Source of the DNA: Chromera velia
Lineage: Eukaryota > Sar > Chromeraceae
Length of the DNA: 64,000 bases
Direction: 5' to 3'
Assembly (NCBI GenBank): GCA_018398765.1
Contig: JAHBMJ010002346.1
Location: 22,501 to 86,500, forward strand
The notes beneath the pieces were generated by a model. The model was not told the DNA's origin. It was given only the letters and a program-made list of their open reading frames with translations, and searched no databases. Made by a program: the position numbers and the translations under genes. Shown here piece by piece: positions 32,540 through 46,482 of the stretch. Positions within the stretch are counted from its first letter, which is position 1; each line of letters begins with the position of its first letter.

Positions 32540-33465
32540 CGAGGGGGGAGGCTTTGGTGCTCAAAGCGAATCCCCTCCTTTCTGCTGCTGCAAGACAGCA
32601 TGAGGACATGGTTTTGCTTCTCCCGAACCCGCCAGTGGCCAGTGGCAGCTCGGGTCGGCGGGCCCCCCAAATCTGCATGCATGGGGGGAGACGGGGAGTC
32701 TGGCTGAGGGACTATCGAGGACCTTGTGCTGGCCCTAAGACTTCCAGGCTGTGGAGAATAATTGAATGGCAAGTCCATGTACGTGGCGGCCAGGCAAAAA
32801 AAGTCTCGCATGCTCCGTCTGCTTCTGAAAAGAGGGGCCGATGAGGACACCCGGCCGCATAGGGAAGGCACTGACAGAACTGCATTTGTTTGTGGCAGAG
32901 GGAGAGTCGAGGGGCGGATTGCCGCGACGACTTTGCAGCCCCTTTGGTCGGCCGTTGCATCTGCGTGTGAATGCAGGAGACCAAGATAGACGTACAGTCC
33001 TCCTCATTCTCCTTGTCCGTTTTGACAGACTGACTTCATGGACGTGCATCCAAACACCACTTGTTGAGATGATGTGCACAGTCCCGCAGAGAGGGAGATT
33101 CTCTCTCGGCGTGTCTGGTGACTCGTCAGGACAAAGACGGGGTGACATCTCTTTACCTTGCATCTGCTGCTTGAGCCTCTAGTTGACCTTTCGTGCCTCT
33201 AGCTTTTGTTTCTTTTGACCGTCTTCTTCCTCAAAGGGGATCCTGGAGGGCTGGATGGAAGGCGATCGCGAGGGCATTGAGCTGGGTGCACCCTGTTGCT
33301 CTGGATTGTACGGAAACTTTGCATAAAGCCTGATAAAGGGGGAGGAGTGTAAGGGAAGTGCAGAATGCGTCGCGTTGGCTGGAGCTGGAGAACTGCTTCT
33401 GTTTGGGCCTCTGAGGGTGCAGATCCAGAAGCTGAAGACAGGAGTGGAGAGAGCCTGAGAGATAA
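32540..33465 (+). pseudogene. Ankyrin-repeat relics
   Basis: Three plus-strand pieces in different frames resemble ankyrin repeats. 32560-32625 reads ANPLLSAAARQHEDMVLLL. 32766-32860 reads MYVAARQKKSRMLRLLLKRGADEDTR, with the LLL-x-x-GAD turn. 33373-33465 contains SEGADPEAEDRSGESL. Frame changes and stops lie between them and no consistent splice sites join them, so I call it a decayed gene. An intron-split gene with the upstream RING-like ORF is the alternative. Confidence 0.45.
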
Positions 33466-34115
33466 CAGTTTAAATTTCATTTTTACTAGTAAAAAAACGG
33501 GGAAACTACCAGTAGCCGGTAGTTTATCATATTTTAAGCAACTTAAAATTACTGTAAAGTTTAATGATGCAAATAATCATGCAATGATGCAAATTATGAA
33601 TTTGTATTTAACCTTAAATTTATTTGTTCTAGTAAATATATATATACCGGCCTCAGCAGCCTGTCTAGATAAATTAATTATAATTAGCATGTGGATGTTA
33701 TGTTTTACATTCTTCACAAGTATTAAATTGAATCAACTATATATTCCTGTATGTAGTCTAGGACTGAACCTAATTCAAAGTCATCATCTTTATATTCTAA
33801 AAAGAATTTATGGCATAAAAATCAATATAGCAGTTGATTGACTGCTCAGGCTGGATTCAACTCAAAGAGCCGACTCTGAGCCGAGCTCTATACACAATAA
33901 ATTTTATAATGATTTTTTATTAACTGACTTATATTCAAAGTTAATTGCGAGTTCATCCAGCGTATGTTAGATCATATGATGTATGCATATGTACTGTATA
34001 ATGTACGGCTGACAAAAAAATGGATGAAGTGAATTAAGCTTCATCCGTCGATGAATGCACTAGTTACTGCATTGTCACTGCAACCCGTTCAGCTGGTCAT
34101 GTGTCCATGCCCCCC
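33466..34115. other. AT-rich block, no gene
   Basis: A sharp drop in GC begins just after the ankyrin relics. It contains a small hairpin at about 33505-33528 (AAACTACC...GGTAGTTT). I see no coding signal. Confidence 0.5.
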
Positions 34116-37100
34116 TTACAGGGACCAAATTGATTTGAAATTGATCTGATCGGCCTTCAGAGACAGAACTCGATACGAAGGGAAACAGCGCATATTACTG
34201 TGCCTTAAAAAAGGTAAGCTCTCAGCCCCGGGCCTGCCTTCCTTTCGATCTTTTTTCTTCATTGGCCTTTCCGTGCCATTAATTGTTGATTTTGTTTCAC
34301 ACAACAGTCTGTCTTGCTGTGTATGATTTTGTTCACTCTGTTGACACCCCCTCTCCCCGCGCTGCTCATGCAACTAGTCATACAGTCTGACAGGCACACG
34401 CACGGGCCAGCATCACCACCATCGCCATTATCGTCCCGGTACTCAACTTGAGGACATGCAGTCAAGTCATGCAGGAAGGAACGTTGGATTGAAATTTGAT
34501 GCAGGACGCACCACAAGAACCAGACAATCGACGAAACAGTAGCGCCATTAATCAATGACTCGTGCAATGAAAAAAACATTCATTGTTGTTTTTGTAGAAA
34601 CCTGCAGGCACGACGGTACAATGAGTTTCGGTCGATGCAGCAAGGCTCCTGTACCGAATTTTCCGACGAGTAAAGGGGCGCGCTTGCTCAACAGTCAGTC
34701 AGCACGCATATCATTCCTTCACTCAAAAAGGAAATATTCATTGCCCAACAAGTAATAAGAAAACAGTCACAGTCAAACAATCCATCTTCAAGCAGATCAT
34801 TCCTGGGGTCATGCATGCAGTAAGAAAGCAGTCATTGTCACCCAGAGTCCTCAATTGGCCCTAAAATGGCCAGTCAAGGCACTCACCCCATGTAGTCTGT
34901 TCAAACAGTCACTCATGCAGTTTGACTTCGCTGATCATCTATGCATTCATACATGCAGGCATGCAGCCAAATCGGCAAGCAAGCAAGCAAGCAAGCGAGA
35001 TCGACCAACAGATCGAGGATGATGCAGATCTCCACAGACATGCATGCGTGCAGATAATGAAGAGAGAGAGCTCAACGGCCTTAATAATTGTTCATCATAC
35101 AGCTTTAGTTTCCTTTCTTGATCCTTTCTCAAGGAGCCGCCTCATGCAGCTTTATTCTCCTTTCTTGATCCTTTCTCAAGGAGCCGCCTCTGCATGCATG
35201 TGTTTCTGTGGTTTCTTTATACTGGGGCCCATGCATGCAGTGGTAAGACAATTCTGAATTTGGATCGATCAAACTGGAAAGTGGCTCTCCAGTCTTCACA
35301 ACAAGGGGAGAAAGAAAAGTAAACAAAAGAGTCAAAAGGGAATTCTTGCAATGTCAACTCAACTTCAATTGAAAGGCTCGAAGGATGGAGAGGCAATAGA
35401 GACGGAAGGGCTGATTAGCATGCAGCGAGTGCATGCGCATGCATGGAGGGAGGACTACTTGCATGGTCACCATCCTCTCTGTATGTCTGTACGGCCCTTT
35501 TACTCAAACAGTCAATCATCAAACTGCATGCCGACACATACATGGCACTTGCATGCCCTGCAGGAATTTTTCCGAGAGAGAGAAAGGAACAGTTCAGTGC
35601 CCCCCCCAGCGCCTGCATGCAACCTTCCTTGATTTCATTTCATGGATCGAGCAGTTAATTGAATGAATGAATTCTCAGAAACAAATGGATACCGATGGAC
35701 CAGACACAGCCGGTCTGCAAGCAACAATCACAAAAAATACCATCGATTGATTTGTCACAAAAAATACAGGCCAGTGCATGTGCCATCGCAGCTATGGCTT
35801 GAACCTCGCTTGTTTTTTCTGGTCCTTCTTTGAGGCGAAGTTCTTCTCAGTCTCGCACAAACAACGGCACTGCTTTCTTCACCGTCGATACACAAAGAGA
35901 AAGAGAAAGAGACGGACAGGCAGAACAAAAGAGAAGGACCCTCTGACAGAGAGCACAGTTGTTGAAATCGACTGCACTGAAGGCATGCACGATTGGTCCA
36001 TCCATCCTTTGACAGTGGTCCGGCCAGGTTTGTTCTTTTGGGATGTCATCAACAATAAATGGAAATTCCTGCCAGCGTCTCAAAATGCCGCGCACCGATC
36101 CGAAGCTTGATAGTCTTTGTGAGATCTGCAAATGGTCTCCCTCCCTGCAGTGCATGCATCTCTTTTCGGCTTGCAAACTCTTTCGCTTAATTTGCTTTGA
36201 GCCATGCCGACCTTCCGTCCTTCCCCAAAGAGCAAATGAGTGTGGACAGTCGCACCTGAATTTTGCAGTGGATCGGTGTGTTTCCCCGTTCCTTCTGCTG
36301 AAGTTACTTCAGCGTGCGGTTGGTTTTTCTCTCCGTTCTTCGATCGCTCCTCTTGTATTTCATTGGACATGAGAGAGAGGACCGCGTCTGATTTGACTGC
36401 CATGTCGGAGTGACAATCAGAGTGCCAGGGTGTAAGCAGCAAGGAGAGTGAGTGCAAAGTAAACCAGCAGGGCAAAGCGACGAATTCATGAGATGCCGAA
36501 GAAGAGTGAGAAGGGCGGACAAACGGCAAAAGAAGCTCAGCTGAGCAGGATATGAGAAGACTGGAAGAAGAAGAAGAAGAAGAGGAGGAGGAGGAAAACC
36601 AAGAGGAGGAGTCGCTGGAAGGCTGTCACAACGTGGCTTACCTACTGTCACGACGTGGAGGCAGACAAGAGCATGCATAAGTGTCGTCATGCATCTATGG
36701 GCAAGTTGGGGTGCCGGCTGAGGCTGATTGACTAACATGGACAAAGAAAGCTATTTTTGCTTTGTACCCTCGTTTCATGGCTGGTTCATTTCTCGTTTTC
36801 AGTTTGTCTCACGTTGTCCCCTTCGTCAGAAGATTGACTGATAAAACGCGTAGAGATGAAGAGCCCGTATACAGCGACAGAGGACAGGAGGAGGTGGAAG
36901 GTAGAAAGAAAAGGAGAAAAATTGGACAAAGAAAGAGATGGCAGAGAAGCGAGCACAGAATCAATTTTCACAAACAGTCTCGCACGGGACGGCACACCCG
37001 AGCGAGCAAGGAGAGTTCAAGAATCATGTGCATAAATAGGTGAGTGAGTGGCCTCTGCACGTAGAAGAAGTGCAGAGATCATTTATTTATGGTCTGCCTG

Positions 37101-37495
37101 TGTCATTCGACTGAGTGACTACAGAGAGATACATACATGCACATATACATAAGGAGAGACGTGGGGAGGTCGGTGCAGAAAAATCTGAGAAAGAACGCCA
37201 GGGAGATCGACGCCTCTGCGGATTTTTTCTCTCAATCCGCACAGTAGTGTTTCTCTCCTTTATTCTGTGCACACACACCGCTTTTCCGCCCGTACCCCTA
37301 AATTATTTTGAATCCGACGCCCGTTCTTTTCTTTTCGCCTTCGCACAACTGCGTATGGTGATGTCATGACATGCAAAAGTACGACTTCATGCAAACAATC
37401 ATGCAGCTAGTCCCACAGACAGGATTGACGAAAACAAAAACGACGCGACAAATTGTGGAAAAGAGAAGGATGCATCCACCTCTCGCACTCACTGG
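34116..37495. other. Long intergenic region, TGCATGC-rich, no supported gene
   Basis: Short overlapping frames occur on both strands, but none has recognisable motifs or consistent codon pattern. TGCATGCA and CATGCATG words are frequent at 34810-35620. A (GAAGAA)n run lies at about 36560-36600. The last ~200 bases are probably 3' UTR of the minus-strand sensor-kinase gene. Confidence 0.4.
35101..35192. repeat. Two-copy 47-bp tandem repeat
   Basis: A unit beginning AGCTTTA and containing CTTTCTTGATCCTTTCTCAA and GGAGCCGCCTC is present twice in tandem with few differences, inside the TGCATGC-rich spacer. Confidence 0.85.
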
Positions 37496-38726
37496 CTAAA
37501 CCCTCCACGCGTGCCCATTGGCGACTTCTCGAGACAAATCACGCGAGAGGTCAGCGTGCCGGCGCAAGAGACGGTCCATCACCAAGCTGGCTCTAGAGAC
37601 CCCCAATGGCATTCCCGCGTTCCCCTCACCAGCTGCGTATCGATACAACAGAGACGGGTGTCTCTGCGTCTGGTCACGAACAGGCAAATTCTCTTTCGTC
37701 ATCTGGCTAGTCACGGCTGTACGAGCACGGGGACGCAGGGACCTTTCTCGCCGTTGCTCTCCCTCGACTTCTGACTCTGGTGGAGGGCGAATTTGAATTC
37801 TCCCGTCGGATAAAGTTGACATGTCAAAGGAAACTCTGCCAGCCTTCGAACGAGAGCAGGCACCCAGAGCAACGCCCTGGAAAGGTCTTTGTGAGAGGTG
37901 TTCTTCCTCTTCAGCCTTTGCCTGCTTCTCCAGACCTCCCCCCCGCTCCCCGACAGCAGAAGCTTGTCCGACATCTGAGGGAGGCAAGACGACAAACACA
38001 GTCATCGCAGGACACCCTTCAGGCTGGGTCACTGTCAGTGGAAGTGCGCGGCTGGACTTCGTCTTCGCCTGCGAAGCCTCGAAGCTCGATAGGTCAGCAT
38101 TCTGCTGGGGCAGAGAAAGCCCAGCAGCCTGAAAAGTGCAGGGAGGCACAGAGAGACCGAGATATAGATAGATAGATAGACAGACAGGCAGACAAACAGA
38201 CAAATGCAAATGGCAAGATCAAGGGGAAATGTGGACAGATCGAGCCAGGAATTTTGGAAATACAAAAAGGGTTTTGCGACGCCAAGTTCAGCACGGAAAC
38301 TCTCTCATGAGATCTTGTTGCCTTTCTCACATTTTAAAGTGCCTAGCAGAGAGGATTAGTGACCTTTGCGCCCAGTTGTTCAGTCCACAAGGAGGGGGAA
38401 ACGAGCAACTATTCACGAACGCAGACGCACACTCACGAGCAACACACCCACCTGAAGCAGCGCGTCTGAAGCGACAATGGAGGTTCCGTCCCTTTCTCCT
38501 TGAGACCCACTCCAGAGCACACTCCTGTGCCCATGCTGGGAGACACCAAAGAACCTCCGGGGGTCCGCGGCCACAGCGAGGAAGGGGGCTACCCTCACGT
38601 GGGGTCCAAAGAAAGTGGCCCGACTGCGGCAGGGGGAAACGCATACGTCAATCAAGCAGAGGCAATGAATGCTGACCGTCACAAACCCGCACTTACACAG
38701 CGCACACACACACACACACACACACG

Positions 38727-38762
<36 letters not shown>

Positions 38763-41700
38763 ACACACACACACGCACGCACACACACGCACACACACGG
38801 GGAGAGGGAGAGAGAGGAGGGAACAAAGAAGCTCTGAAGTCGACTCAAAAGCAAGGGGGACAAGAAGCAGATCAGCGGACAGATATTGAGGTAATGAAGC
38901 AAACTTGAAGGCTCGTTGAAGACTTCCACGAAGCTTGTCGCATCTTTGCACACAGAAGGAGGAGGACAGAGAGCAAAAAGTAGAAAGATCGTTGCCTTGT
39001 TTTTGATGGTTGCGGAGATCCTCAAAAAAGGCTTTGACTCACCCTTCTGATCCGGTAGAAGAACAGAAAAACAAGGCAGCAGTCGCAGGACCTGTATGGA
39101 GGCCAATGCGGACTCCTGTGACTCCCTCTCTGCACGGAACGAACATATACAACGCCCATTTGAGAAAAAATAAGCAAGAACGAACACAGATATACGCCTT
39201 CCTCACCAAACAGACACTGCGGCATACACAGATCGCGACTGACATGCATAGACACAGATAAGTGCAGAGGGTGGTAAGGCAAAGATGCACAGCGCGCGCA
39301 CATGCGCACGCGAGTACGCAGCGAAGAGGAACAAGAGAGCCATGCTGTCGCGCAGTAGTGAAGAGATGTATTGGTACGTGCGGCAGAAATACCTACAAGC
39401 AAGAATAAATCTACGGAAAAACTGGATCTGCTGCATGAATTGAGCCCCATCCTGTGCCTCTTCCCCCTTTTGCCCTTACCCACGCATGCAGAGACTTCTC
39501 ACACATGCAAGCCCTTAGTTGGACTACCCAACCGGTCGCAAAGAAAATGTTCTTTCTGTGCCACCTACCGACCTCGAACAGAGATTGGCTGTTGCTTCAG
39601 CAAATTCCATCGTCTTCTCAGCCTGTTCGGAGACCGTGCTTGTGTTTGTACCGTCTCCTCCCTCCTTTTCGGCTGATTCCTTCAGAGACACAACCAGAAG
39701 GGAGTCCTGGCTCACGTCTGCCGTCTCTAGGCCCACTGCAGCTGCAACGTTGAGAATCCTACCCAGGAGGGCAGGCACGGTGGAGCAGCCAGAGCTCCTA
39801 TCAACAGCGGAAAGTCCCTCTGCGAATGAGACTGAAGAAACGTCCACGAAGGCAACTGCCACACCTTCATGGTGGCTTATCTGAGGAAGGCTTTCTGTTC
39901 CCTGGACTTCGTCTGCTCCCGTGATGCGGGAGGGAGACGGTGCAGACTGCATCGTCATGGGAGATTCTGTCACCCGTTTCTTCCAGACAGCAGATGCCTT
40001 CGTGGCCGCAAGAAGTTCCCTGTGTCGGCTCTGGACCGCTCGAGAAAGGCGAGCACAAAACGCCGGCTGCAGGGAGGCAGCAAAAGAAGGAACGGAGATC
40101 TGGATTTTGATGGCAGTCCCCAAGAAATTCGACTCTAAATGCTGTGGCGTTTCTGTGAATCAAGCGACTAGACCCCCTTCTCTGGCAGATGCACAGGATG
40201 CACGGATGGGAGAGGCTTCACAATTGCTCAAAACAAGAGAAAAAGAAGATGCGTGCACCCATTGACACCAAAACCTTGCTTTCCCGCCTCTCCGCAGGCT
40301 TCCTCTTCCATTACCGAAGTAACACCATGAACGAGGCACTCACCTCTTCTCTGTGGAATCTGAGCACGTCAGTGGCACCTGCAAGAATTGGACGGTAAAA
40401 AAAAGGTGGGATGCTGCGAGCATTCTCGGTTTGATTCCTCTTCAGGCACCAAACATGCAAAATCAGATCTAAGGAGGCCTTTCAGCCAGTCCAACGCAAA
40501 GCTGTATAAGACACACACCTAAAAGATGGGACCCTCTCTTAGTGACTCATGACGACAGACAAGAAAAAAAATGCACAACGCAAATCACCCACTGACCTGC
40601 CATCAACGCCCTAGCGACCTGGTCCTGCTCCTCCGTGTGTGCGCTGAAGGTTCGATACGAACCTTCGCCTGGGAAGAGGGGCGCAGGGCAGGGAGACGCC
40701 TGGGGGGAAGGAGCCGGGAAGCTTCCAACAGGGGAAAGGGGCGGGGACGGGGAGGTAGACACCAGAAAGAAGGGGGGAGGCGAAAGCGCACTCCCCTCAA
40801 AGGCCTTTTGGGCCTGCAAAAGGAACAGAACGAAAAGAGAGGGACAAAGGCCGGGAAAAAGAAATTGGACAGCTTGCTCAATGAAAACATCAAAGCCCCA
40901 CGGATCGCTTACAAAATGAACGCAAGACAATTAACGGCCTCCGTCGCACCATGCGGGAAACCGCAGAGTGGAATATAAACGAAGGATTTGTTTTTAAATG
41001 ATATTAGCCCTGTCGCTTCAGACAAGCATTTGATGTGGATTCTCACGGCATTCTGAAGGTAGACTGATGGATTGGCTGAGTTCTGTGACAAGAACACACG
41101 AACGACTTCCAAGATGGGCGCCTTCTGAATGTGACAGACACTCAGGGGTGGCCGTCTACAAAAAGAATTGAAGATGTGATGGCTGTCCGAAGCACGACCA
41201 TGCACGCACTAACAGTTTTCATCGATTCCGTTGCTGTCTTCAGGTTGCATGATGACGTCACGAAGAGGACGATCAGAGGAGGATGACACGATCCGGTCGC
41301 TTTGCCTTTCTGTGTCTCCTCTTCTGTCCTCGCCTCGCCTGTTGGTCCCACTGAGGATGAGGAAGACGACGAAGACGAAGAATCAGCGCGTGGCTTCGAA
41401 AGAGAAGAACTCTCGGTGAGACAGCCCCCCGAGAGGTGTCTCAACATCTCGCTCTCACCGTGCACCTGCATTTATCAATGCAACTCAACTTTTCGTTTAG
41501 GAAACAAGTACGAAAGGCATTACGTCATCGAAAGAGAATCAGTCAGAGAGATGCGCAAGGAATGTCACGCAACCGTCTGTCTTCAGGTCGGAAAGAACCC
41601 ACGAGCTGAATTGCTTGCTGTCAGTTGATCGATGCCACCGTTGCGGGTTGAGAGCCTATCCTTTCATTTGTCTCGCACTCTACCTTTCCGCCTGCCTGTC

Positions 41701-43034
41701 TTTCTGTCTGACCATTTCTCGGCCGATCTGTCTGTCTGTCTGTCTGTCTGTCATTGCGCCTCTTCATTATGTGTTTGCATCTCTCTTTACGCCCCAAACT
41801 CCCTCATCTATCTGTGCGTCTGTCTGCTTGTCTTTCGCTTTCCTCCATTCCCCCCCACCTGCTGACTGACAATTCGACTACGCACACGGCGACGAAGCAA
41901 GGTCGTGCTCAGGTACCCTGCCGCAGTGGCCCTCTGTTTGCTTTGGCGTGATGACGCCGTGGTGCCTCCAGGGAATTCGTTTGAAGAATCCAGGTCCCAT
42001 GAGGGGGGCTCCTCGTCTTCACCCTCTCCCTCTTTCCCCCTCTCCTTCACTCCCGCAGACGTGCAGTCCACTACCAGAATGGCACTCTCAGGAAGGGATG
42101 AATCGATTTCGTCCCTGGTTGATGAATGGGTCTCTTGCGAAGCGGGAGAAGGATGGGACAGCCGGCTCCTCCCACCTTCTGTCTCTCCAACGTGGGTCTC
42201 TGCCTGAAGCCTGAGAGTGTGGATCAAGGAGGTCTTGAAAGACATTACAGTCTCCGTGAGCAACTGCTGCTCTTCAAGAGAAGGCAGGGGAGGGGGAGAC
42301 CGCTGGCCCTTCAGACTGCACCTGACAGAGAATGCGCTTCTGACCGGAGAGATCAGGTCCGATGGAGCCGCAGTAGAGGACCACTCGGCTTGATGAATCG
42401 GGGCTAGACTTCGGGATTCTCCAGTTTTTGCCTCTGTAGCCTTCTGATTTGGAGACAGACCTTCCTCACCCTGCCCCTTCTCGTGCCCTTGAGGAGCGTC
42501 TTCTTCCTCTTGCGGTGCCGAGAGCGGACTGGTCTCGTACTCAATCAGGAGACTGTTGGGTATCTTTGAAGCGAAGCCCGGCTCTGGGTGCTGTGCTGGA
42601 AGACTGGAACTGACCGGACCTCTCTGCACGGATGGACAAGAGTAATTGTGAATTTTAGTGACCAAGCTCTTTTGTTTGTTCTTCTGCGAAGTGGAAATCG
42701 AGCAGTACTGCTGCTCGAGAGGAAAAGGGTGTGTGCATGTCTGTGTCCGTCTGCGAGAAGCACACTCCACAACACAGTGAGATCTCTGTCGAAGAAAGAA
42801 AAGAACAGAAAGAGAAACAAAAGAAGCGACCATTCAGTCTGCCCTCTCACCCGACTGACCTGAGAGCTTCTCTCTCCGCCTTCGCTGTCCATCACCTCCG
42901 TTGGAATCTGCAGACAGTCATGGAGGGAGGAGGAGGCAGTGAGGGAGTGTACCTGAATGTTATGGGGTCACCGCAAGTCTCACACGAATGTAACACACAC
43001 ACACACACATACACACACACACACACACACATAC

Positions 43035-43065
<31 letters not shown>

Positions 43066-46000
43066 AGGAGGCAGACAAATCCCCCTTCTCCCTCTGGGAG
43101 TCTCTTTCATCCAAAGGCTGACTGACTCACCTCCAGTGCAAGAGCTCTGGTCTTCGTGAGGACCCACACTCGATGCGTGTCTCCCTGCAGCCGTGCGTAC
43201 ATTTCTCTCTCTCTCTCTGTTCGATCATGTGCACCATCGATGGGGAAATGAAAAGCTGAAGGGGAGGTACGTTGGACGAAAACACACAGGTCACCTTTTG
43301 CTGTCCTAATGAGAAATATTTTCTTTCAGCTCCGATCTTCCTCTCTCATCATTCTTGTCTCACTTTTCGGCGACGGCCTCCGAGAAAGGGGTGCCTCTTT
43401 CAGATGAGTCCTTCAATCCCCATATCATGCAACCAGAAGGGGACATACAGCGAGTGTGTGTGAGAGCTTCTTAAGTCTTTGTTCCTGAAACAGGCCCATG
43501 CAATAGCTGATCGACTGACTGACCTGCTCCTCTGCCGAATTGGAGGTCGTGACTAGACTCCAGAGGCCCACGTCTGCTTCTTCTGGGTCGCCCTTTTCGG
43601 CGCTATTCTCCAGCACAGGGAGTTTGTCCCAAAGCGCGGTGAGGACACCCTCCAATTCCAGAGACGCGAGAGGGAGCCCAGCATCATCTACCAAGGATGC
43701 TGTGGGCATGTTGAGAGAGTCGACGTTAAATAAATAAAGGGAGATGTTTTGATGTTGCATGGGGGATTTCTATATCCACGGACGAAGACAGGTGTCAACG
43801 AAATTCATTGACACTTTTAATTGTCCTTGTCGACCGAACGACATCCCTTCCTGAGAAACTTACCTCGGGAATGAAGAACGACCTTTCTTTTGACTCTCCG
43901 CATGCTCAGAGTCACAGGTAAACGACTGTTCTCACACATGAAAGCTGCTTCAGGTATGTCCCGACCGGCACTCTGTCCGCCCGTCTCACATTGACATTCT
44001 TTTGTCAGCGATGGATACATCAGAATCCCCCACAAACGCCACGTATACACTTAAGCGTTGACCTACTGATTTGCTCCGCTATGCTAAGTGACTGACTGAC
44101 CGAGACGCTGCCGAGGCGATTTGCACTCGTTACGCAGAGTGGGATCCCGGTAGATCAAAGCTGGCTTTGGCAGAGGAGAAGACTGGACGCTCGCCTGAGG
44201 CGAGAGGAAATCGGGCCCGCTCGTGTTGGGAGAAAAGATCTCTCCCTCTGCTTCCGATTTGCTTCCCTTGAGTTCCTCCAATGTGGAAGACAGCCTCGGG
44301 GGCCTCTTTCTCTGAAGGTTAGAAGAGAGCACGCTGCCTATAGCGATATGAGTAGAGCTGCCCATTGGGGAAAAGACGGTGGTGGAGACTTTCAGTTGAC
44401 TTTCCTCCCCGTCCTCTGACTCGTTGTCGTCTCCTGTCTCCGGAACCTTGAGAGAAGCGTCAATGCGAAAGAGACAACCCTCCCCCTTCCCGTCGGAGGT
44501 CAACACGATCATCCCGTCATGGGCTTTCATGATCTCCCGAGCTACATCTGCAGCATGAATGGACACACACACACAGAGAGAGAGAGAGAGAGCTTATGTC
44601 GTTTCAGGGAGAGCATCCTTGCTCCTCTTTCGAATCACAACAATCACGCACACACAGCAATTGAAGAATTGTCATCACTTGGAGCAATCAACGCAAAAAG
44701 AAGGAACGAAGGAAGGAAGGAAAGAAAGAAACAGAAGGAAAGAAAAAAAGAAAGAAAGAGGGAAGCCGACCAACTGTCCGACTGACCGAGTGCACCCACG
44801 AAGTCCTCGTGAACCCTCTCCTGATTTTCCTTCTCCTCTCCCTTCCCACCCTTTCCCTCGATCCCCTCAAAGGAGCTTTCAGGAGTTTGCGCTTGCGGTG
44901 TGCGTTCCCCTGCCTCGCTCTTCTGGGGGCCCAAGGATACTACCCTCCTCAGCTGGCCAAGCTGGCGCTTGTCGAGACCCTCTCCCGTGTCCAGCACCTC
45001 CACTACTAGCTTGGCCGCTGAGACTTCCATGTGGTCTTCTGTTCCTTCTCCCGCTCCGTCTCTCTTTGCAGGGCTGCCCGTCTCTCTCTCAAGTTTGCAG
45101 AATCTCTCAGGAGTGTACAGTCTCAGGCTGATCGTCACAGACCCACCCTCAGGGGTGCTCTCGATCGCCTGCAGGCAGGCATCCATGGGCACGGAAAAGC
45201 GCGGAGAGGCATACGTGCATTCGCATACATACACATGCACAATTACACACTGCATTCATACATGCATACATAAATTGCAGCGGAGTCCTCCATAAGGTAT
45301 GCATGCAGTTTTCGATGCACAACTTTTCACGTGCGAGCTGGATACTGAGTATTCTCAGACTTGCCGACACAGACAAGTTGAAAGAGAAGAGAGAAGCGAC
45401 ACTGATAGGAAGAGAAATGCAGTCTATGTATTGACCGTCAATTAAGCGAATGATCGAGGACCGAATTCCTCCCAGTTTTAAAGCAAAAGAGAAGGAGAGA
45501 CAGAAACGGAGACCTGAACACACAGAAGGGGGAAAAAGAGACAAGAGACCGACTGACACGAGAGACTCCAGTGCACAGAACTTGGCAGAGCCTGCATTCA
45601 TTCATGTATCATTCATTGAAATGGGAAGGTTTCCATTTGTCATCAGATCTCTCTTCAATATGCAGTCCTTCTTTCCTTTTCGTCTAGTGATCAGAAGAAG
45701 AATGAGTGAATCACATGATTAAGTCACCTCCCAGAAGATCTGAAAAAGGACCCCCATTCTTCGTTGTGCATCCCCAACCCACATTTTGCCTGCATCAAAA
45801 GACAAACAGTAGACGCCCTTCTTTCCATTACGTGTGATCTCGTCAAAGGCAAAGCGCGCAATCCCAGGTCCCATCTTAGATAGGCAGGACTGTTTTCTCT
45901 TCCACCTGCACTTTTAACTCTAGATCCTCTGGCGTGACTCATATTCTGAGTACCTGTGAACCTGCACCTCGCTGAATTAAGTGAATGACTGACTTATTGA

Positions 46001-46420
46001 AGTCTCCAAGAACTTTCGTCTTCTTCTGTTCACACCGGGTTTCGTCCACCACCTTCAGTCTCAGACCCTTCTGTCTTGCACCTGCACGAATTCACGTGCC
46101 CGTCCAGCTAGTACTTTGGATGGTTGGCGTTGGTTTGGAATTCTGACAATGATGACCGTGCACGCACAGCTGTCTTGAGCTAGGCCCCTCAGTTGTGGAT
46201 TCAAGGAAGAACGGAAAGGCCTGGGTGAAACGGGGGGAGTGCAATTCAGGATTAGATAGAACGTGTGTATGTCTCGGAGTCTCATCGTCGACTGAATCAA
46301 GTCTGGACCGATTACTACTGAAGTAAGGAAGGACTTCTCCGTTCTTCTCTCTTTTGAAGGCCAAGACGAAATGCCCAAACATGTCACACCCACCCGCACT
46401 CAGCCACTCACTCACTCACT

Positions 46421-46482
<62 letters not shown>

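Noticed and set aside
31365-32678. 437-codon minus-strand open frame
   Set aside because: No recognisable motif, Arg/Ser/Pro-rich composition, and antisense to the RING-like ORF. Long antisense frames are common in this GC-balanced DNA (another of 397 codons lies opposite the kinase at 24055-25248).
35778-36110. 110-codon plus-strand frame rich in Arg/Lys
   Set aside because: No motif, no splice context and similar-length frames on the other strand, so not supported as a gene.
39524-40123. Possible nucleotide cyclase domain (VAVAFVDVSS resembles a cyclase start)
   Set aside because: The order of motifs does not fit and no GDxVN-type segment follows. The piece is better read as part of the sensor-kinase C-terminal half.
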